A stretch of 64,000 nucleotides of DNA from Amphibacillus sediminis NBRC 103570 (GCF_001552275.1 NZ_BCQW01000008.1:1-64000), one strand, 5' to 3'; shown: positions 52,368-63,927, counted from the first letter of the stretch. Made by a program: numbers and translations. The notes: generated by a model not told the origin, from the sequence alone.

Positions 52368-53729
52368 TTATGCCTGTAAACGTCTGTACTGTTGACGATA
52401 AATAAAGCGAAGTCGAATCAAAAAGCCTATCGCTGCACCGGTAAGACCGATTGATATTCCGATCCATAAGCCAAACGGTCCAAGTTCGGTAAATGCAGCT
52501 AGTAAATAGCCGATCGGCATGCCAAGCATCCAATAAGCTATAAAAGCAATAAAAAAAGGAATTTTTACATCTTTATAACCTCGCAATACTCCTTGTAATC
52601 CTGCCTGAGCACCATCAGATAGTTGATATAAAATAGCAACTAGAAATAATTGACCTGCAAACGTAATAACCTCAGGGTCATTCGAGTATAATCCCGCGAT
52701 TTGTTCTCGGAGGAAAAACATAAAAATAGCAGCAACTCCTAGAGCGCCTATTCCACTTAACACACCAAGCAAACTATAATGTTTAGCAGCTGTTAGTCGT
52801 TCACCACCTACAGAAAAACCAACTACAATAGTTAAAGCCATAGACAGGCTTAATGGGATCATAAAGATTAACGATGAGAAGCTAATGACAACTTGATTAG
52901 CTGCTACGGTAATGGTTGAGAACATCACACCAATAAGTAATGTTACAATTGAAAAAATACTGGATTCAAAAAAGATGGATAAGCCAATTGGAATACCGAT
53001 AGTCAACTGCTCTTTCCATGCCTTTATCGAGGGCTTAAGCCAATCAAGACAAATACGATATCCTCTTACTGCATCAATTTTAAACAGCATAAAGATACTG
53101 GCAAACAGAATAATCCAGTACGTAAAGGCTGTAGCATAACCTGCGCCAACTCCACCGAGTTGAGGGAGGCCAAATTTACCAAAGATTAAGCTGAAGTTCA
53201 GTAATACATTAAAAGGTACAGCTAGAACAGTGATAAACATAGAAATACGTGTTAATCCTTGTCCATCAAAGAAATTACGAATAACATTGGAAACAAATAG
53301 TGGTATGATACCAAAAGACAAGCCAATTAAGTAATGCATAGCTATATCGTGAACCTGCTCATCGAGTTTCATAGAGGATAATATAGGCGAAAGTGCCACA
53401 CTCCCTATGAGAATAATCGTTAAGCCAATCATAACAGCTAAGTAGATAGCTTGTGTTACTGTATAATGAATCTTATTTTGTTGCTTACGTCCTAAGTAAT
53501 GCGCGATAATAGGCGTTACCGCAAGCGTAATTCCATTCATACCTGTAAATACAGGTGACCAGAGACTTGAGCCAATAGCAACCCCGGCTAAGTCGGTCGT
53601 TCCAACCCGTCCAGACATTATCGTATCTACTAAATTCATCATCGATAGACTAATTTGTGTAATCATAATCGGCCATAATATTTTAAGAAAGAGTAATAAC
53701 TTTTCTCGGAATGTTGTCGCATGATACAT
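52368..53729 (-). CDS. MATE family efflux transporter
   Basis: MATE exporters use sodium or proton gradients to pump cationic drugs and metabolites. The 453-residue product has twelve membrane segments in two MatE halves, with MMNLVDTIMSGRVG near the start and EQLTIGIPIGLSIFFESS opening the second half, as in NorM-type proteins. It is the second gene of a tetR-MATE pair, 13 bp after the regulator, so it is probably induced by the ligand of that regulator. The substrate is unknown. Confidence 0.9.
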   Translation of the reverse strand: MYHATTFREKLLLFLKILWPIMITQISLSMMNLVDTIMSGRVGTTDLAGVAIGSSLWSPVFTGMNGITLAVTPIIAHYLGRKQQNKIHYTVTQAIYLAVMIGLTIILIGSVALSPILSSMKLDEQVHDIAMHYLIGLSFGIIPLFVSNVIRNFFDGQGLTRISMFITVLAVPFNVLLNFSLIFGKFGLPQLGGVGAGYATAFTYWIILFASIFMLFKIDAVRGYRICLDWLKPSIKAWKEQLTIGIPIGLSIFFESSIFSIVTLLIGVMFSTITVAANQVVISFSSLIFMIPLSLSMALTIVVGFSVGGERLTAAKHYSLLGVLSGIGALGVAAIFMFFLREQIAGLYSNDPEVITFAGQLFLVAILYQLSDGAQAGLQGVLRGYKDVKIPFFIAFIAYWMLGMPIGYLLAAFTELGPFGLWIGISIGLTGAAIGFLIRLRFIYRQQYRRLQA

Positions 53730-53742
53730 AGTATGACTCCTC

Positions 53743-54330
53743 CTATGTTGTCAAAGTTGAATTGAGGCCATGCCAGTAAATTGCCCAGCTAGCAGCCAGT
53801 TTTTCCTTTGCCCGTTCTTGATCTCCATAAATAAGCTCCATGCCAACAGAATCAAGCAAAGCGGAGAAAGCTAAGTTAGCTTTATTGGCATCTTGTATAT
53901 TGATTTCTTGATGGTCGACTGCCGCTTTAAACCGCTCAAGGTAGAGAGACTCAACATTTAAAATATAATTATTTAACATTAGATTCACCTGATCATATAA
54001 TTTAGTTGGAGGTAAGAAGGTTACCCGTAACCAAAATTTCAAACGATAATCATGATGAAAGCGCGATAAAAAGCTCGCCAACGAATCTTCCAAGAAGGAG
54101 TGGAGTGGTGCATTAAAATGATTTTTCAGGAAGGTTTGCTCACGAGCTAATTCTACAGCAAAGGTTTCCTTTAGCAGGCTTAGGAATAAATCATCTTTTC
54201 CTTGAAAATGAGCATAGATCGATTGTTTTTTGATCCCGACCACCTCGGCAATAGAGGCCAACGATGTTCCGTCATATCCATGTTCGGCAAATAGTTTTAG
54301 CGCTGCCGATTTAATATATTCAGCACTCAA
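53743..54330 (-). CDS. TetR family transcriptional regulator
   Basis: The 195-residue product has the N-terminal TetR helix-turn-helix (AEHGYDGTSLASIAEVVGIKKQSIYAHF, about residues 15-42, cited as one region) and a less conserved ligand-binding half. It starts at TTG with AAAGGAGGG 7 nt upstream. It lies just ahead of the MATE gene on the same strand, and a palindromic operator sits before it, so it most likely represses itself and the exporter. Confidence 0.9.
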   Translation of the reverse strand: MSAEYIKSAALKLFAEHGYDGTSLASIAEVVGIKKQSIYAHFQGKDDLFLSLLKETFAVELAREQTFLKNHFNAPLHSFLEDSLASFLSRFHHDYRLKFWLRVTFLPPTKLYDQVNLMLNNYILNVESLYLERFKAAVDHQEINIQDANKANLAFSALLDSVGMELIYGDQERAKEKLAASWAIYWHGLNSTLTT

Positions 54331-54348
54331 TTAAATTCCCTCCTTTAC

Positions 54349-54366
54349 CTGACGAACGTTCGTTAG
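54349..54366. promoter_or_regulatory. TetR operator
   Basis: ACGAACGTTCGT (54352-54363) is a perfect 12-bp palindrome, extended imperfectly on both sides, 22 bp before the tetR start. This spacing and symmetry are typical of TetR-family operators. Confidence 0.7.
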
Positions 54367-54635
54367 AACATCTTACCAAATTGTGACGAGAAAAGCAATT
54401 TGTATTTTCAGGTTTCAGGATCTAATCAAGTTAGTTAGATTAGGCGGAAATCATTTGAGAAAAGAACCGAATCGTATAGTAGAACGATTCGGTGGTGGTG
54501 ATCATTAATCGATAAGAGAATGGAAAATAACTTGCCAACAATGGCTAAAGATAGGGTGCAATCCCAAATTGCTTCTAATTAAGAGGTATATGTTCCAATC
54601 GATTCCAAGTTAGACATAGACGTTTGAGCGGGCTT

Positions 54636-55406
54636 TTATCTATTTATAATCGTGAGAGCCTCTGTTAATGATTTGACTTGATAAGTAGGTGTTACGTCTT
54701 CCGCGTTTTGATTGTGGTGATTAATCCAAATATTTTTAATACCTGTTCGATGAGCACCAAGTATATCTGTCATTAAGTTGTCGCCAATCATGATAACTTC
54801 ATGAGGTTGAGTGTTAGCTTGTTTGAGGGCATGTTCAAAAATGGCTGGATCCGGTTTCCCACGACCAAACTCGCCAGAAATAACAATATGGTCAAAATAG
54901 TGCTCAATTTCAGGTGTGATCATTAACTTTGTCCGCTGTAATGAAGGGGAGCCGTTTGTTAATAATAAAAGCTGATATTTGCCTTTAAGCTGCTCAAGAA
55001 CAGAAAAAGTATCTGAATAAACATAAGGGTGCTTTTTTCTTTCCTCAATAAAACGATTCGCTAAATGCGTTGCTAAAGAAAGGTCAGTTATACCACAGGC
55101 CTTTAATCCATTAGACCAGGCCTTTACGCGATATTCTGGCATAAGCTGATACATCATTTTGAAATCGTCGCCAGGATCATCGAACGTTCCCCACAGTGCC
55201 TCAAAAGGATTGATACCGATCATTTGAGTAAATGAATAGGTTGGATAGCTTTGATAAAGCTCGCGAGCAGCCTTTCGTACAGCTTGTTCTAATTGATGTT
55301 CATCACAGCCAGGGACAGATTGACATGCTTGCTCAAATGCTGCTTTGATACTCTTTTTGTCCCATAGTAGGGTATCGTCTAAGTCGAAAAAAAGCGTAGA
55401 GACCAT
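54636..55406 (-). CDS. HAD superfamily phosphatase (YjjG/YfnB type)
   Basis: The 256-residue product has the HAD motifs FFDLDDTL (nucleophile Asp6-Asp8 region), LTNGSPSLQ and GDNLMTDILGA, with a helical cap of the C1 type between motifs I and II. YjjG-like enzymes are nucleotide monophosphatases that clean up non-canonical nucleotides. The exact substrate cannot be read from sequence. It is a lone minus-strand gene. The 54367-54635 gap holds a hairpin (ACCGAATCGT/ACGATTCGGT near 54465-54492). Confidence 0.85.
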   Translation of the reverse strand: MVSTLFFDLDDTLLWDKKSIKAAFEQACQSVPGCDEHQLEQAVRKAARELYQSYPTYSFTQMIGINPFEALWGTFDDPGDDFKMMYQLMPEYRVKAWSNGLKACGITDLSLATHLANRFIEERKKHPYVYSDTFSVLEQLKGKYQLLLLTNGSPSLQRTKLMITPEIEHYFDHIVISGEFGRGKPDPAIFEHALKQANTQPHEVIMIGDNLMTDILGAHRTGIKNIWINHHNQNAEDVTPTYQVKSLTEALTIINR

Positions 55407-55508
55407 AGTTTAGCTCCTTTATAAATGTGATATGCTTATTATAACAAGGAATAATAGAAAAAGAGTAATTTTTCAGAATTTATCCGTCAAATGATTAACG
55501 GTTTTGGT

Positions 55509-55537
55509 TTGTCATTTTGTTCAGTTATCGCTATAAT
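55509..55537 (+). promoter_or_regulatory. yybS-gdpP-rplI promoter (sigma-A)
   Basis: TTGTCA (55509-55514) and a perfect TATAAT (55532-55537) are exactly 17 nt apart. Confidence 0.7.
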
Positions 55538-55580
55538 TATGGATAAACTTTATATTTTAAAAAGAAATTGAGCTTAGTAT

Positions 55581-55613
55581 GTAAGCACAGCACTATAGCT
55601 GTGCTTTTTCTAA
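55581..55613 (+). terminator. attenuator-like hairpin in the yybS leader
   Basis: AAGCACAGC and GCTGTGCTT (about 55582-55605) form a stem followed by TTTTCT, between the promoter and the yybS start. It would stop part of the transcription before the operon. Confidence 0.55.
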
Positions 55614-55645
55614 GTAGCTCAATAACCATTGAGGTGTCAAATACT

Positions 55646-56590
55646 ATGCAAGAACAGAACGCGAAAATAAAAGATGGACTTATCCTAGGGGTGATCTTCG
55701 TTGCAATCCTTCTTGTGACGATATATTTACCTGCAGTAGAATTGATCACCATGTTCGTCCTACCCATTCCAATTATTATTTACACGACACGTCATGGCTG
55801 GAAAGCTGCAGCCGTTTTAGGAATCATAACGATTCTTACAACGTTACTTTTTACCATCTATGTCTTAATTGCATCATTACCATTGACATTAATTGCAGTG
55901 TTAGCAGGTATACTAATTGGTCAGGCGATAAGATCTCACCGTCATCCATATGAAGTTTGGCTTCAAGGAACGATTGGATTTACGGTAGGTTTTCTCATAT
56001 TATTTGTGTTAATAGAAAGATTGGCAGGGATTAGCTTTGCTGCTGAATACCAATTATTAATAAGTGAATCCTTAGATTCAAGTAGAGCTATGTTAGAATC
56101 GATGGGAGTACCCGTTAGTACGGAGGATTTAAATTTAATCGAGCATCAAATGATGATTTTACTTGATATTATTCCATCCATCCTGACTATTATGGCAGCT
56201 GTGATGGCATTTGTCACACAGTGGTTAAGTTATAAATTCCTGAGCAGATGGCAGGATCGTCAATATCGTTTTCCGGCATTTCGTTTATTCATGCTGCCCA
56301 AACAAATGATCTGGCTCTATTTTATCGTTATGATCTTAAGCTGGATAGACCTCAGTTCACAGCCTACTATAGCTGCAATTATTTTAAATCTGTCGATTAT
56401 AATGAGTATAATTTTTGCATTGCAAGGTCTGTCGTTTGTTTTTTATTACATGCATAAAAAGAGACAACCCATTTTTGTAGCTATCCTTATCACGATATTT
56501 AGTTTAATATTTCTTCCAATTGGGCTGTATCTGTTACCGATCTTAGGTATAATTGATATAGGTTTTCAAATGAGGAAAAGACTGAAGTAA
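55646..56590 (+). CDS. yybS: YybS, DUF2232 family membrane protein
   Basis: The 314-residue product has about eight membrane segments, belongs to the DUF2232 family and lies before gdpP in many Bacilli. Its role is unknown; the DUF2232 fold has been compared with energy-coupling S components. The ATG at 55646 with GAGGTG upstream is chosen; a longer frame from a TTG at 55568 overlaps the leader hairpin and is unlikely. Confidence 0.85.
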   Translation: MQEQNAKIKDGLILGVIFVAILLVTIYLPAVELITMFVLPIPIIIYTTRHGWKAAAVLGIITILTTLLFTIYVLIASLPLTLIAVLAGILIGQAIRSHRHPYEVWLQGTIGFTVGFLILFVLIERLAGISFAAEYQLLISESLDSSRAMLESMGVPVSTEDLNLIEHQMMILLDIIPSILTIMAAVMAFVTQWLSYKFLSRWQDRQYRFPAFRLFMLPKQMIWLYFIVMILSWIDLSSQPTIAAIILNLSIIMSIIFALQGLSFVFYYMHKKRQPIFVAILITIFSLIFLPIGLYLLPILGIIDIGFQMRKRLK

Positions 56591-56627
56591 AACATGATAG
56601 GTGTCAATGCAGTAGGAGATGACCGTA

Positions 56628-58601
56628 ATGCATGCTTTTTTTAAAAAGAAATATATGAGTTACCATATTGTCTATATTTATATTTTATCCTTTTTGTTAC
56701 TAGGGTTTATCTGGTTTTTACATTGGATCTTAGGTGTCGTGATGACTTTTTTAATTGCTATATCGCTTTACTATACGATACGATCTGAGCAACAATTAAT
56801 GAATGAACGTGAAGCTTATATCTCAACATTATCTCACCGGGTAAAAAAAGTCGGTGAGGAAGCTCTGCTGGAGATGCCCATCGGCATTGCCCTGTACAAT
56901 GAACACTTTCAAATTGACTGGGCAAACCCGTATTTAAATCAATTTGCCGAAGGGGAAAAATTTGTTGGGCAATCCTTGGATGTTATTTCGGACTATTTAG
57001 TAGCAGCCATAAAAGAAGATAAGGATGAGGTAAACTTTCGTTTAGATACGCATGACTTTAATGTCAAAATTAAAAAGGAAGAACGGTTACTTTATTTCTT
57101 TGATCGCACAAAACAAACTAACATTCAAAATTTATATTATAATGAACAGACGGTATTAGGGATTATTTTTTTAGATAATTATGAAGAAATTACCCAGGCA
57201 ATGGCCGATACAGACAAAAGTCAAGTCAACTCTCGTGTCACAACGATTTTAGACGAATGGTCACAGGAGTATGGAATCTATTTAAAGCGTACATCTCAAG
57301 ATCGTTTTTTAGCGATTATGAATCAACAAATACTATCTAAGCTTGAGAAAAACAAATTTGAGATACTAGATGAAGTAAGAGAGCTGATTTCCGATAATAA
57401 AAATATTCCGCTTACCCTTAGTGTAGGAATAGGTCTCGGCGATGTTTCCTTACCGACCTTAGGTGATTTTGCGCAATCGAGCTTAGATCTTGCCCTTGGT
57501 CGTGGTGGTGATCAAGTGGTAATTAAAGATGAAACAGGTAAGGTTCGCTTTTATGGAGGAAAAACTAACCCAATGGAAAAGCGAACGAGAGTCCGTGCCC
57601 GCGTGATATCTCATGCCCTAAAAGAGCTCGTTCAAGAGAGCGATCAAGTATTTATTATGGGACATAAATCGCCTGATATGGATTCAATTGGGTCAGCAAT
57701 AGGTGTGCTAAAATTAGCTTTAGCCAATGAAGTAGATGCTTTTATTGTCCTTGATGACAATGATATGGAGACAGGTGTAGAAAGGTTAATGAGTGAAATT
57801 AAGCAAAATGAATTATGGCAATTCTTCATTTCACCAGAAGAGGCAATTGAAGCGGTAACAAAATCGACCCTAATCGTCGTGGTCGATACCCACAAGCCTT
57901 CACTTGTAACCGAGGAAAAGCTTTTAAACAAGACCGATCATGTGGTTGTTATTGACCATCACCGACGGGCTGAGGAGTTTATTGAGCATCCTACGCTTGT
58001 TTATATGGAACCTTATGCCTCGTCGACGGCGGAGCTTGTGACTGAACTTTTGGAGTATCAGCCACGCTCACAGCGGTTAAGTGTGCTGGAGGCAACAGCT
58101 TTATTGGCAGGTATGATTGTCGATACCAAAAACTTCACATTACGTACAGGCTCACGGACTTTTGATGCAGCGTCGTTTTTGCGCTCTAAAGGAGCTGATA
58201 CAATACTTGTCCAAAGCTTTTTGGAAGAAGACTTGGACATGTACGTTAAACGTAGTCATTTAATTGAAAATGCCGTTATTCATCATGGTAGTATTGCCAT
58301 CGTACGTGCAAAACCAGACGAGGTTTATCATGCGGCCATTATTGCTCAAGCTGCAGATACATTATTAATGATGAGTGGAATTTCTGCGTCATTTGTAATC
58401 TCAAAGCGTACCGATGGACGAATAGGCATCAGTGCAAGATCTCTTGGTGAGGTTAACGTTCAATTAATTATGGAGCAAATGAATGGTGGTGGACATTTAA
58501 CAAATGCCGCTACACAGCTTGATGATACAACCGTAGAAGAAGCATATCAACAATTAGTGATGATTATAGATGAATTGATTGAAGGAGGAGAAGACGAATG
58601 A
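56628..58601 (+). CDS. gdpP: Cyclic di-AMP phosphodiesterase GdpP
   Basis: GdpP degrades cyclic di-AMP and so adjusts potassium and osmolyte balance. The 657-residue product has two N-terminal membrane segments (about 8-48), a PAS-like domain ([11 protein letters not shown]), a degenerate GGDEF domain ([11 protein letters not shown]) and a DHH-DHHA1 catalytic module with [23 protein letters not shown] and GGGHLTNAA. The ATG at 56628 has TAGGAG at proper distance; an ATG three codons earlier overlaps it. Its stop overlaps rplI (ATGA). Confidence 0.95.
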   Translation: MHAFFKKKYMSYHIVYIYILSFLLLGFIWFLHWILGVVMTFLIAISLYYTIRSEQQLMNEREAYISTLSHRVKKVGEEALLEMPIGIALYNEHFQIDWANPYLNQFAEGEKFVGQSLDVISDYLVAAIKEDKDEVNFRLDTHDFNVKIKKEERLLYFFDRTKQTNIQNLYYNEQTVLGIIFLDNYEEITQAMADTDKSQVNSRVTTILDEWSQEYGIYLKRTSQDRFLAIMNQQILSKLEKNKFEILDEVRELISDNKNIPLTLSVGIGLGDVSLPTLGDFAQSSLDLALGRGGDQVVIKDETGKVRFYGGKTNPMEKRTRVRARVISHALKELVQESDQVFIMGHKSPDMDSIGSAIGVLKLALANEVDAFIVLDDNDMETGVERLMSEIKQNELWQFFISPEEAIEAVTKSTLIVVVDTHKPSLVTEEKLLNKTDHVVVIDHHRRAEEFIEHPTLVYMEPYASSTAELVTELLEYQPRSQRLSVLEATALLAGMIVDTKNFTLRTGSRTFDAASFLRSKGADTILVQSFLEEDLDMYVKRSHLIENAVIHHGSIAIVRAKPDEVYHAAIIAQAADTLLMMSGISASFVISKRTDGRIGISARSLGEVNVQLIMEQMNGGGHLTNAATQLDDTTVEEAYQQLVMIIDELIEGGEDE

Positions 58602-59044
58602 AAGTAATTTTTCAACAGGATGTTAAGGGGAAAGGTAAGAAAGGCGAGGTAAAAAATGTTTCAGAGGGCTATGCTCGCAATTACTTATTGAAAAATAACT
58701 TAGCAGTTGAAGCGACTCCTGGGAACCTAAAGGCTCTTGAGGCACAAAAAAATAAACAGCAGCGGCAAGAACAAGAAATTGTCGAAGAAGCTAAGCAGTT
58801 AAAGGAACGACTCGCTAAATTAGAAGTGACATTGAAAACAAAAGCAGGCGATGCAGGCCGCTTATTTGGTTCAATTACAAGTAAACAAATAGCAGATGAA
58901 TTAGCAAAGCGTCACAATATTAAAATTGATAAACGTAAAATAGAGTTAGATCAACCGATTCGTTCGCTAGGCTATACACATGTTCCCGTTAAGCTCCATC
59001 CAGATGTAATCGGTGAAATAAAGGTACATGTTACCGAAGCTTAA
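58598..59044 (+). CDS. rplI: 50S ribosomal protein L9
   Basis: L9 binds 23S rRNA and spans the L1 stalk base. The 148-residue product starts [19 protein letters not shown], carries [13 protein letters not shown] and the long connecting helix, and ends in the C-terminal domain [12 protein letters not shown]. It overlaps gdpP by 4 bp and is followed by a strong terminator. Confidence 0.97.
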   Translation: MKVIFQQDVKGKGKKGEVKNVSEGYARNYLLKNNLAVEATPGNLKALEAQKNKQQRQEQEIVEEAKQLKERLAKLEVTLKTKAGDAGRLFGSITSKQIADELAKRHNIKIDKRKIELDQPIRSLGYTHVPVKLHPDVIGEIKVHVTEA

Positions 59045-59049
59045 TGGTT

Positions 59050-59080
59050 TTGGAGGGGAGCGCTCCCCCTTCTTTTTTTG
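59050..59080 (+). terminator. terminator of yybS-gdpP-rplI
   Basis: AGGGGAGCGCTCCCCT is a perfect palindromic stem followed by TCTTTTTTT. The remaining 59081-59456 gap before dnaB shows no recognised gene. Confidence 0.8.
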
Positions 59081-59456
59081 CACTTTAAGCAAGGATAACT
59101 TTTCTTCGGGCTATAGTATAAAAAAACGAAAGCTTCGCCTTTAGACTTGACGATAAGCCGAGTTTTTCTAATTAGCTAAGATTTAAGTGCGTATCATAAT
59201 TAGCTAGATTAGCAGTAAGTACGGGTTGAGAACAAGGCCTGCCTATACATGGGAACAGGTGAGCATGGAGAACAAGTTAATATCTGATAAACGGCTTATT
59301 ATTTGAGATTTGATCAACCTCGATAAATATAGCAGCTACTTGAGCGCTTAAGTTATAATTTAACGCTGTCTAGCTTGATCAAATAAGGATAACTTAGTTT
59401 GGATGCTTTAACATGACTTGAATGGACAACCGTTAAAATTAAGGAGGACCACGGTT

Positions 59457-60824
59457 ATGAGCGAAACATGGGTAGAACAACGGATCCCCCCTCATAATAT
59501 TGAAGCTGAGCAGGCAGTGATCGGTGCAATTTTTCTAGAGCCTGATGTAATGTCTACCGTATCGGAACGATTGATGCCCTCTGATTTTTATCGAGCAGCC
59601 CATCAACGTATTTTTCAGGTTATGACTCAGTTAACCGATCGTAGTGAACCAATTGATTTGGTCACTGTTACCACAGCTCTTTCTAATGCTAAGCTACTTG
59701 AGGAAATCGGTGGAGTTTCATATTTAACAGACCTTGCAAACTCGGTTCCTACAGCAGCAAATGTTAGCTATTATACAATGATAGTTGAAGAAAAATCAGT
59801 CTTACGTCGGTTAATACGAACAGCAACAGATATTGTTACGGATAGCTTTAGTAAAGAAGATGAGGTAGAAGAAGTACTTAGTGATGCAGAGAAAAAAATT
59901 CTAGAGGTATCGAATCGCCAAAATGCAGGTGCTTTTAAAAACATTAAGGATGTCCTCATTGATGTCTATGACAATATTGAGAGACTTCATCAGCAGGCAG
60001 GTGATGTAACGGGGATTCCAACAGGCTTTCGTGATTTAGACAAAATTACGTCAGGCTTCCAACGTAATGATCTCATTATCGTCGCTGCTCGACCTTCAGT
60101 AGGGAAAACCGCTTTTGCCTTAAATATTGCCCAAAATGTAGCGACTAAAACGGATGAGAATGTGGCGATTTTTAGTCTCGAGATGGGAGCCGATCAGTTA
60201 GTCAATCGTATGCTTTGTGCGGAAGGCAATATCGATGCCCAAAGGCTACGAACAGGGCATTTAGAGGCTGATGATTGGGGAAAACTAACTATGGCGATGG
60301 GAAGCTTATCTAACGCTGGGATCTTCATTGACGACTCTCCTGGCATTCGTGTTAATGAAATTCGTTCCAAGTGTCGCCGTTTAAAGCAGGAACATGGCTT
60401 AGGTATGATTCTAATTGATTACTTACAACTGATTCAAGGAAGTAGTGCATCAGCTAAGGAAAATCGTCAACAAGAGGTCTCGGAAATATCGCGTTCACTG
60501 AAAGGGCTTGCCCGTGAATTAAACGTGCCTGTTATCGCCCTTTCACAATTATCACGTGGCGTGGAGTCTCGTCAGGATAAACGCCCAATGATGTCCGATT
60601 TGCGTGAATCGGGAAGTATTGAACAGGATGCCGATATTGTTGGCTTCCTATATCGCGATGACTATTATGATAAAGAGTCTGAAAAGCAAAATATTATCGA
60701 AATCATTATTTCTAAGCAACGTAATGGTCCCGTTGGCACCGTAGAGCTTGCTTTTGTTAAAGAGTACAATAAATTTGTCGATCTCGATCATCGCTATCAG
60801 GACACAGATATTCCGCCAGCTTAG
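59457..60824 (+). CDS. dnaB: Replicative DNA helicase DnaB (DnaC in B. subtilis)
   Basis: This hexameric helicase unwinds DNA at the fork. The 455-residue product has the N-terminal primase-interacting domain (PPHNIEAEQAVIGAI), a linker, and the RecA-like domain with Walker A ARPSVGKTA, IDYLQLIQ and the DLRESGSIEQDAD segment. AAGGAGG precedes the ATG at 59457; an in-frame TTG at 59418 has no ribosome site. Confidence 0.96.
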   Translation: MSETWVEQRIPPHNIEAEQAVIGAIFLEPDVMSTVSERLMPSDFYRAAHQRIFQVMTQLTDRSEPIDLVTVTTALSNAKLLEEIGGVSYLTDLANSVPTAANVSYYTMIVEEKSVLRRLIRTATDIVTDSFSKEDEVEEVLSDAEKKILEVSNRQNAGAFKNIKDVLIDVYDNIERLHQQAGDVTGIPTGFRDLDKITSGFQRNDLIIVAARPSVGKTAFALNIAQNVATKTDENVAIFSLEMGADQLVNRMLCAEGNIDAQRLRTGHLEADDWGKLTMAMGSLSNAGIFIDDSPGIRVNEIRSKCRRLKQEHGLGMILIDYLQLIQGSSASAKENRQQEVSEISRSLKGLARELNVPVIALSQLSRGVESRQDKRPMMSDLRESGSIEQDADIVGFLYRDDYYDKESEKQNIIEIIISKQRNGPVGTVELAFVKEYNKFVDLDHRYQDTDIPPA

Positions 60825-60834
60825 CATTTATTTA

Positions 60835-61070
60835 TTACAGTGTAAGACTCCCACTTCTAGAAATAAGGGAACACGTCATGTCTAAGTGGGAGATCCAACA
60901 GCCAGTAACGGCCCGATGGGTTTAACTAACGTTCAGTGGGGGATGGATGTACTTGTCTCATTCTGTGAGGTATAAACCCCGTCTGAATAACGTTAAAGCC
61001 TCCGGCGCACGCGACAGATTCTCACATCGAGCTTCACACGATGAAATCTGGTCGCCATACGCCAAGATGG
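60835..61070 (-). repeat. modular intergenic repeat, copy R6 (modules E-B-D-A, reversed)
   Basis: Read on the minus strand it contains module E (CTTGGCGTATGGCGACCAGA ... GTGCGCCGGAGGC), a shortened B (TTTAACGTTATTCAGACGGG), D (AACCCATCGGGCCGTTACTG) and a module A cut after GAGTCTTACA. It joins blocks that occur in separate copies elsewhere. Confidence 0.9.
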
Positions 61071-61197
61071 ATTTGATATTTTCAATTGAGTAATCGTTAG
61101 CAGACAATGGTAATGATTACTCTCTTTTTTTGGGTTAATCGATCAACTTAGGCGATAATAGGCTTTTTTTACAACATCATGTAATATCGATGAAAGT

Positions 61198-61232
61198 CGA
61201 ACGAAAAACCAAACCACATGTTTGAATGTTCG
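61198..61232. promoter_or_regulatory. PurR operator (two inverted PurBoxes) of purA
   Basis: CGAAC at 61198-61202 and its inverted copy GTTCG at 61228-61232 are each flanked by A/T-rich bases as in PurBoxes. The spacing fits the 16-17 nt between boxes known for B. subtilis PurR. They lie just upstream of the purA promoter. Confidence 0.6.
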
Positions 61233-61241
61233 TTTTGTTAA

Positions 61242-61270
61242 TTGACAATGTCTCTCTGGATTGGTAAACT
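61242..61270 (+). promoter_or_regulatory. purA promoter (sigma-A)
   Basis: A perfect TTGACA (61242-61247) is followed after 17 nt by TAAACT (61265-61270), 61 nt before the start codon. Confidence 0.65.
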
Positions 61271-61306
61271 AGCATTGGTTCAAATGAAAATATTATATAA
61301 AAATGA

Positions 61307-62623
<1,317 letters not shown>

Positions 62624-62791
62624 TTTCATTTAGCAGAAGTCACCCACTTCTATAAGTGGTGAGCTGAATGCCTATTTGTCTTCCATTCAGTGGGGGAGAG
62701 AGGAAGCTTACTAAGCGCGATATCGTGCCGCGACGTCTGCATGAGCACATCCTATGCGTCGAACCCCCCACTGAACGAAGTTTCACTTTAT
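62624..62791 (-). repeat. modular intergenic repeat, copy R7 (B fragment plus complete module C, reversed)
   Basis: The copy starts TTTCATTTAGCAGAAGTC, includes the B part GGTGAGCTGAATGCC, and then a full module C bounded by inverted arms CATTCAGTGGGGG and CCCCCACTGAACG, ending GAAGTTTCACTTTA. It lies between purA and its terminator. Confidence 0.9.
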
Positions 62792-62795
62792 AGCC

Positions 62796-62856
62796 ATGAG
62801 GTTATCTCTTAAAAAGATCACGAAATGTGTCTTTATCGAGATAACCTCATTTTTTG
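62796..62856 (+). terminator. terminator of purA
   Basis: ATGAGGTTATCTC (62796-62808) and GAGATAACCTCAT (62838-62850) form a perfect 13-bp stem followed by TTTTT. The repeat R7 separates it from the purA stop. Confidence 0.75.
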
Positions 62857-63025
62857 ATTGCTAAGGGTGACAAGATAAACTTAGGGCCAAATATGTCGGT
62901 CTACTTAGTGATTTCCCAATCCGACAAACCTCAATTCACTATTTGACAGCGATTAAGCAAGCTCGGGATTAGGTAAAGGGAGAAAAATTTTAATTTCTTC
63001 AAAATTCTAGATCGAAGTGATATCG

Positions 63026-63871
63026 CTAATTTACATATTTCCCGTAGTCGGGCTTAGCTATTTCATCAAAGTTTTCCACTAATTTTGTTAAACTTTCTGA
63101 TAGTAATGCTCCAGTCATAGGTAATCCATGACCAGTTACAGCGGTAGTGGGTTTTAGCTTCCATAATGTATTAACCGATTCCTGTGCAGCCTGCCAATCT
63201 ATAGTTAGATATCTAGGTGGACCGCTGATTTCTTGCTCCTGTGTTATAACCTTGTAGAGGTATTCCTGCTTAACCGTAACAAATGCATCTCCTACTATCA
63301 ATGCTCTATCCTTTTCTCTAAAAAATGAAACATGCCCAGGTGAATGACCTGGTGTATGAATCCACTTGAACTCTGGCAAATTAGGGACAGACCCATCAGA
63401 AGGCAGTGGTTTTACATTGTTCCCTAAGTTTACAGGTTCATTTGGAAACATTGGCGAGATTTTTGCTATCATCCCACCTTCTACGGTTGAATCGGGTTCT
63501 GGATAGCTTGTTTTTCCTGTTAAAAAGGGTAACTCTAACTCATGGGCGTAAACAGGAACATTCCATCTGTTCACTAATTCAATGATTGCCCCCACATGAT
63601 CAAAATGTCCATGAGTTAAAATAATCGCCTTAGGATGACTGTTTGCTCCAAATCGCTCTTCAACAACTGAGATAATTTCAGCTGCGGAATTAGGCATACC
63701 AGCATCGACTAAAACAAATTCGTTTGTTGTCGGATCACCAATTAAGTGAATATTTACTATCTGTATTGTGTAACTATAAAGATCTGGTAAAACCTCTATC
63801 CCCAACCCACTTCCAATCGAGGTTGCTGGGATATATTTATAATCACTTCCGTAATTCATATGCTTGTCCAT
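63026..63871 (-). CDS. Metallo-beta-lactamase fold hydrolase
   Basis: The 281-residue product has the zinc-binding motif HGHFDH (His89, His91, Asp93, His94 counted from the upstream ATG), a further histidine in HTPGHSPGH and another in GHGLPM. It belongs to the glyoxalase-II-like group of MBL-fold enzymes; the substrate is unknown and nothing suggests antibiotic hydrolysis. There is no signal peptide. GGAGG lies 9 nt before the ATG at 63871; an ATG at 63877 is also in frame. It is a lone minus-strand gene. Confidence 0.88.
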   Translation of the reverse strand: MDKHMNYGSDYKYIPATSIGSGLGIEVLPDLYSYTIQIVNIHLIGDPTTNEFVLVDAGMPNSAAEIISVVEERFGANSHPKAIILTHGHFDHVGAIIELVNRWNVPVYAHELELPFLTGKTSYPEPDSTVEGGMIAKISPMFPNEPVNLGNNVKPLPSDGSVPNLPEFKWIHTPGHSPGHVSFFREKDRALIVGDAFVTVKQEYLYKVITQEQEISGPPRYLTIDWQAAQESVNTLWKLKPTTAVTGHGLPMTGALLSESLTKLVENFDEIAKPDYGKYVN

Positions 63872-63927
63872 AAGCATACTCCTCCTAAATTCAGATTTGT
63901 TTTTTAGTGTTCCCTATATTTTTTTAT

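Noticed and set aside
63026-63871. Beta-lactam resistance gene
   Set aside because: The MBL fold here has no signal peptide and is of the general hydrolase type; nothing indicates an antibiotic substrate.
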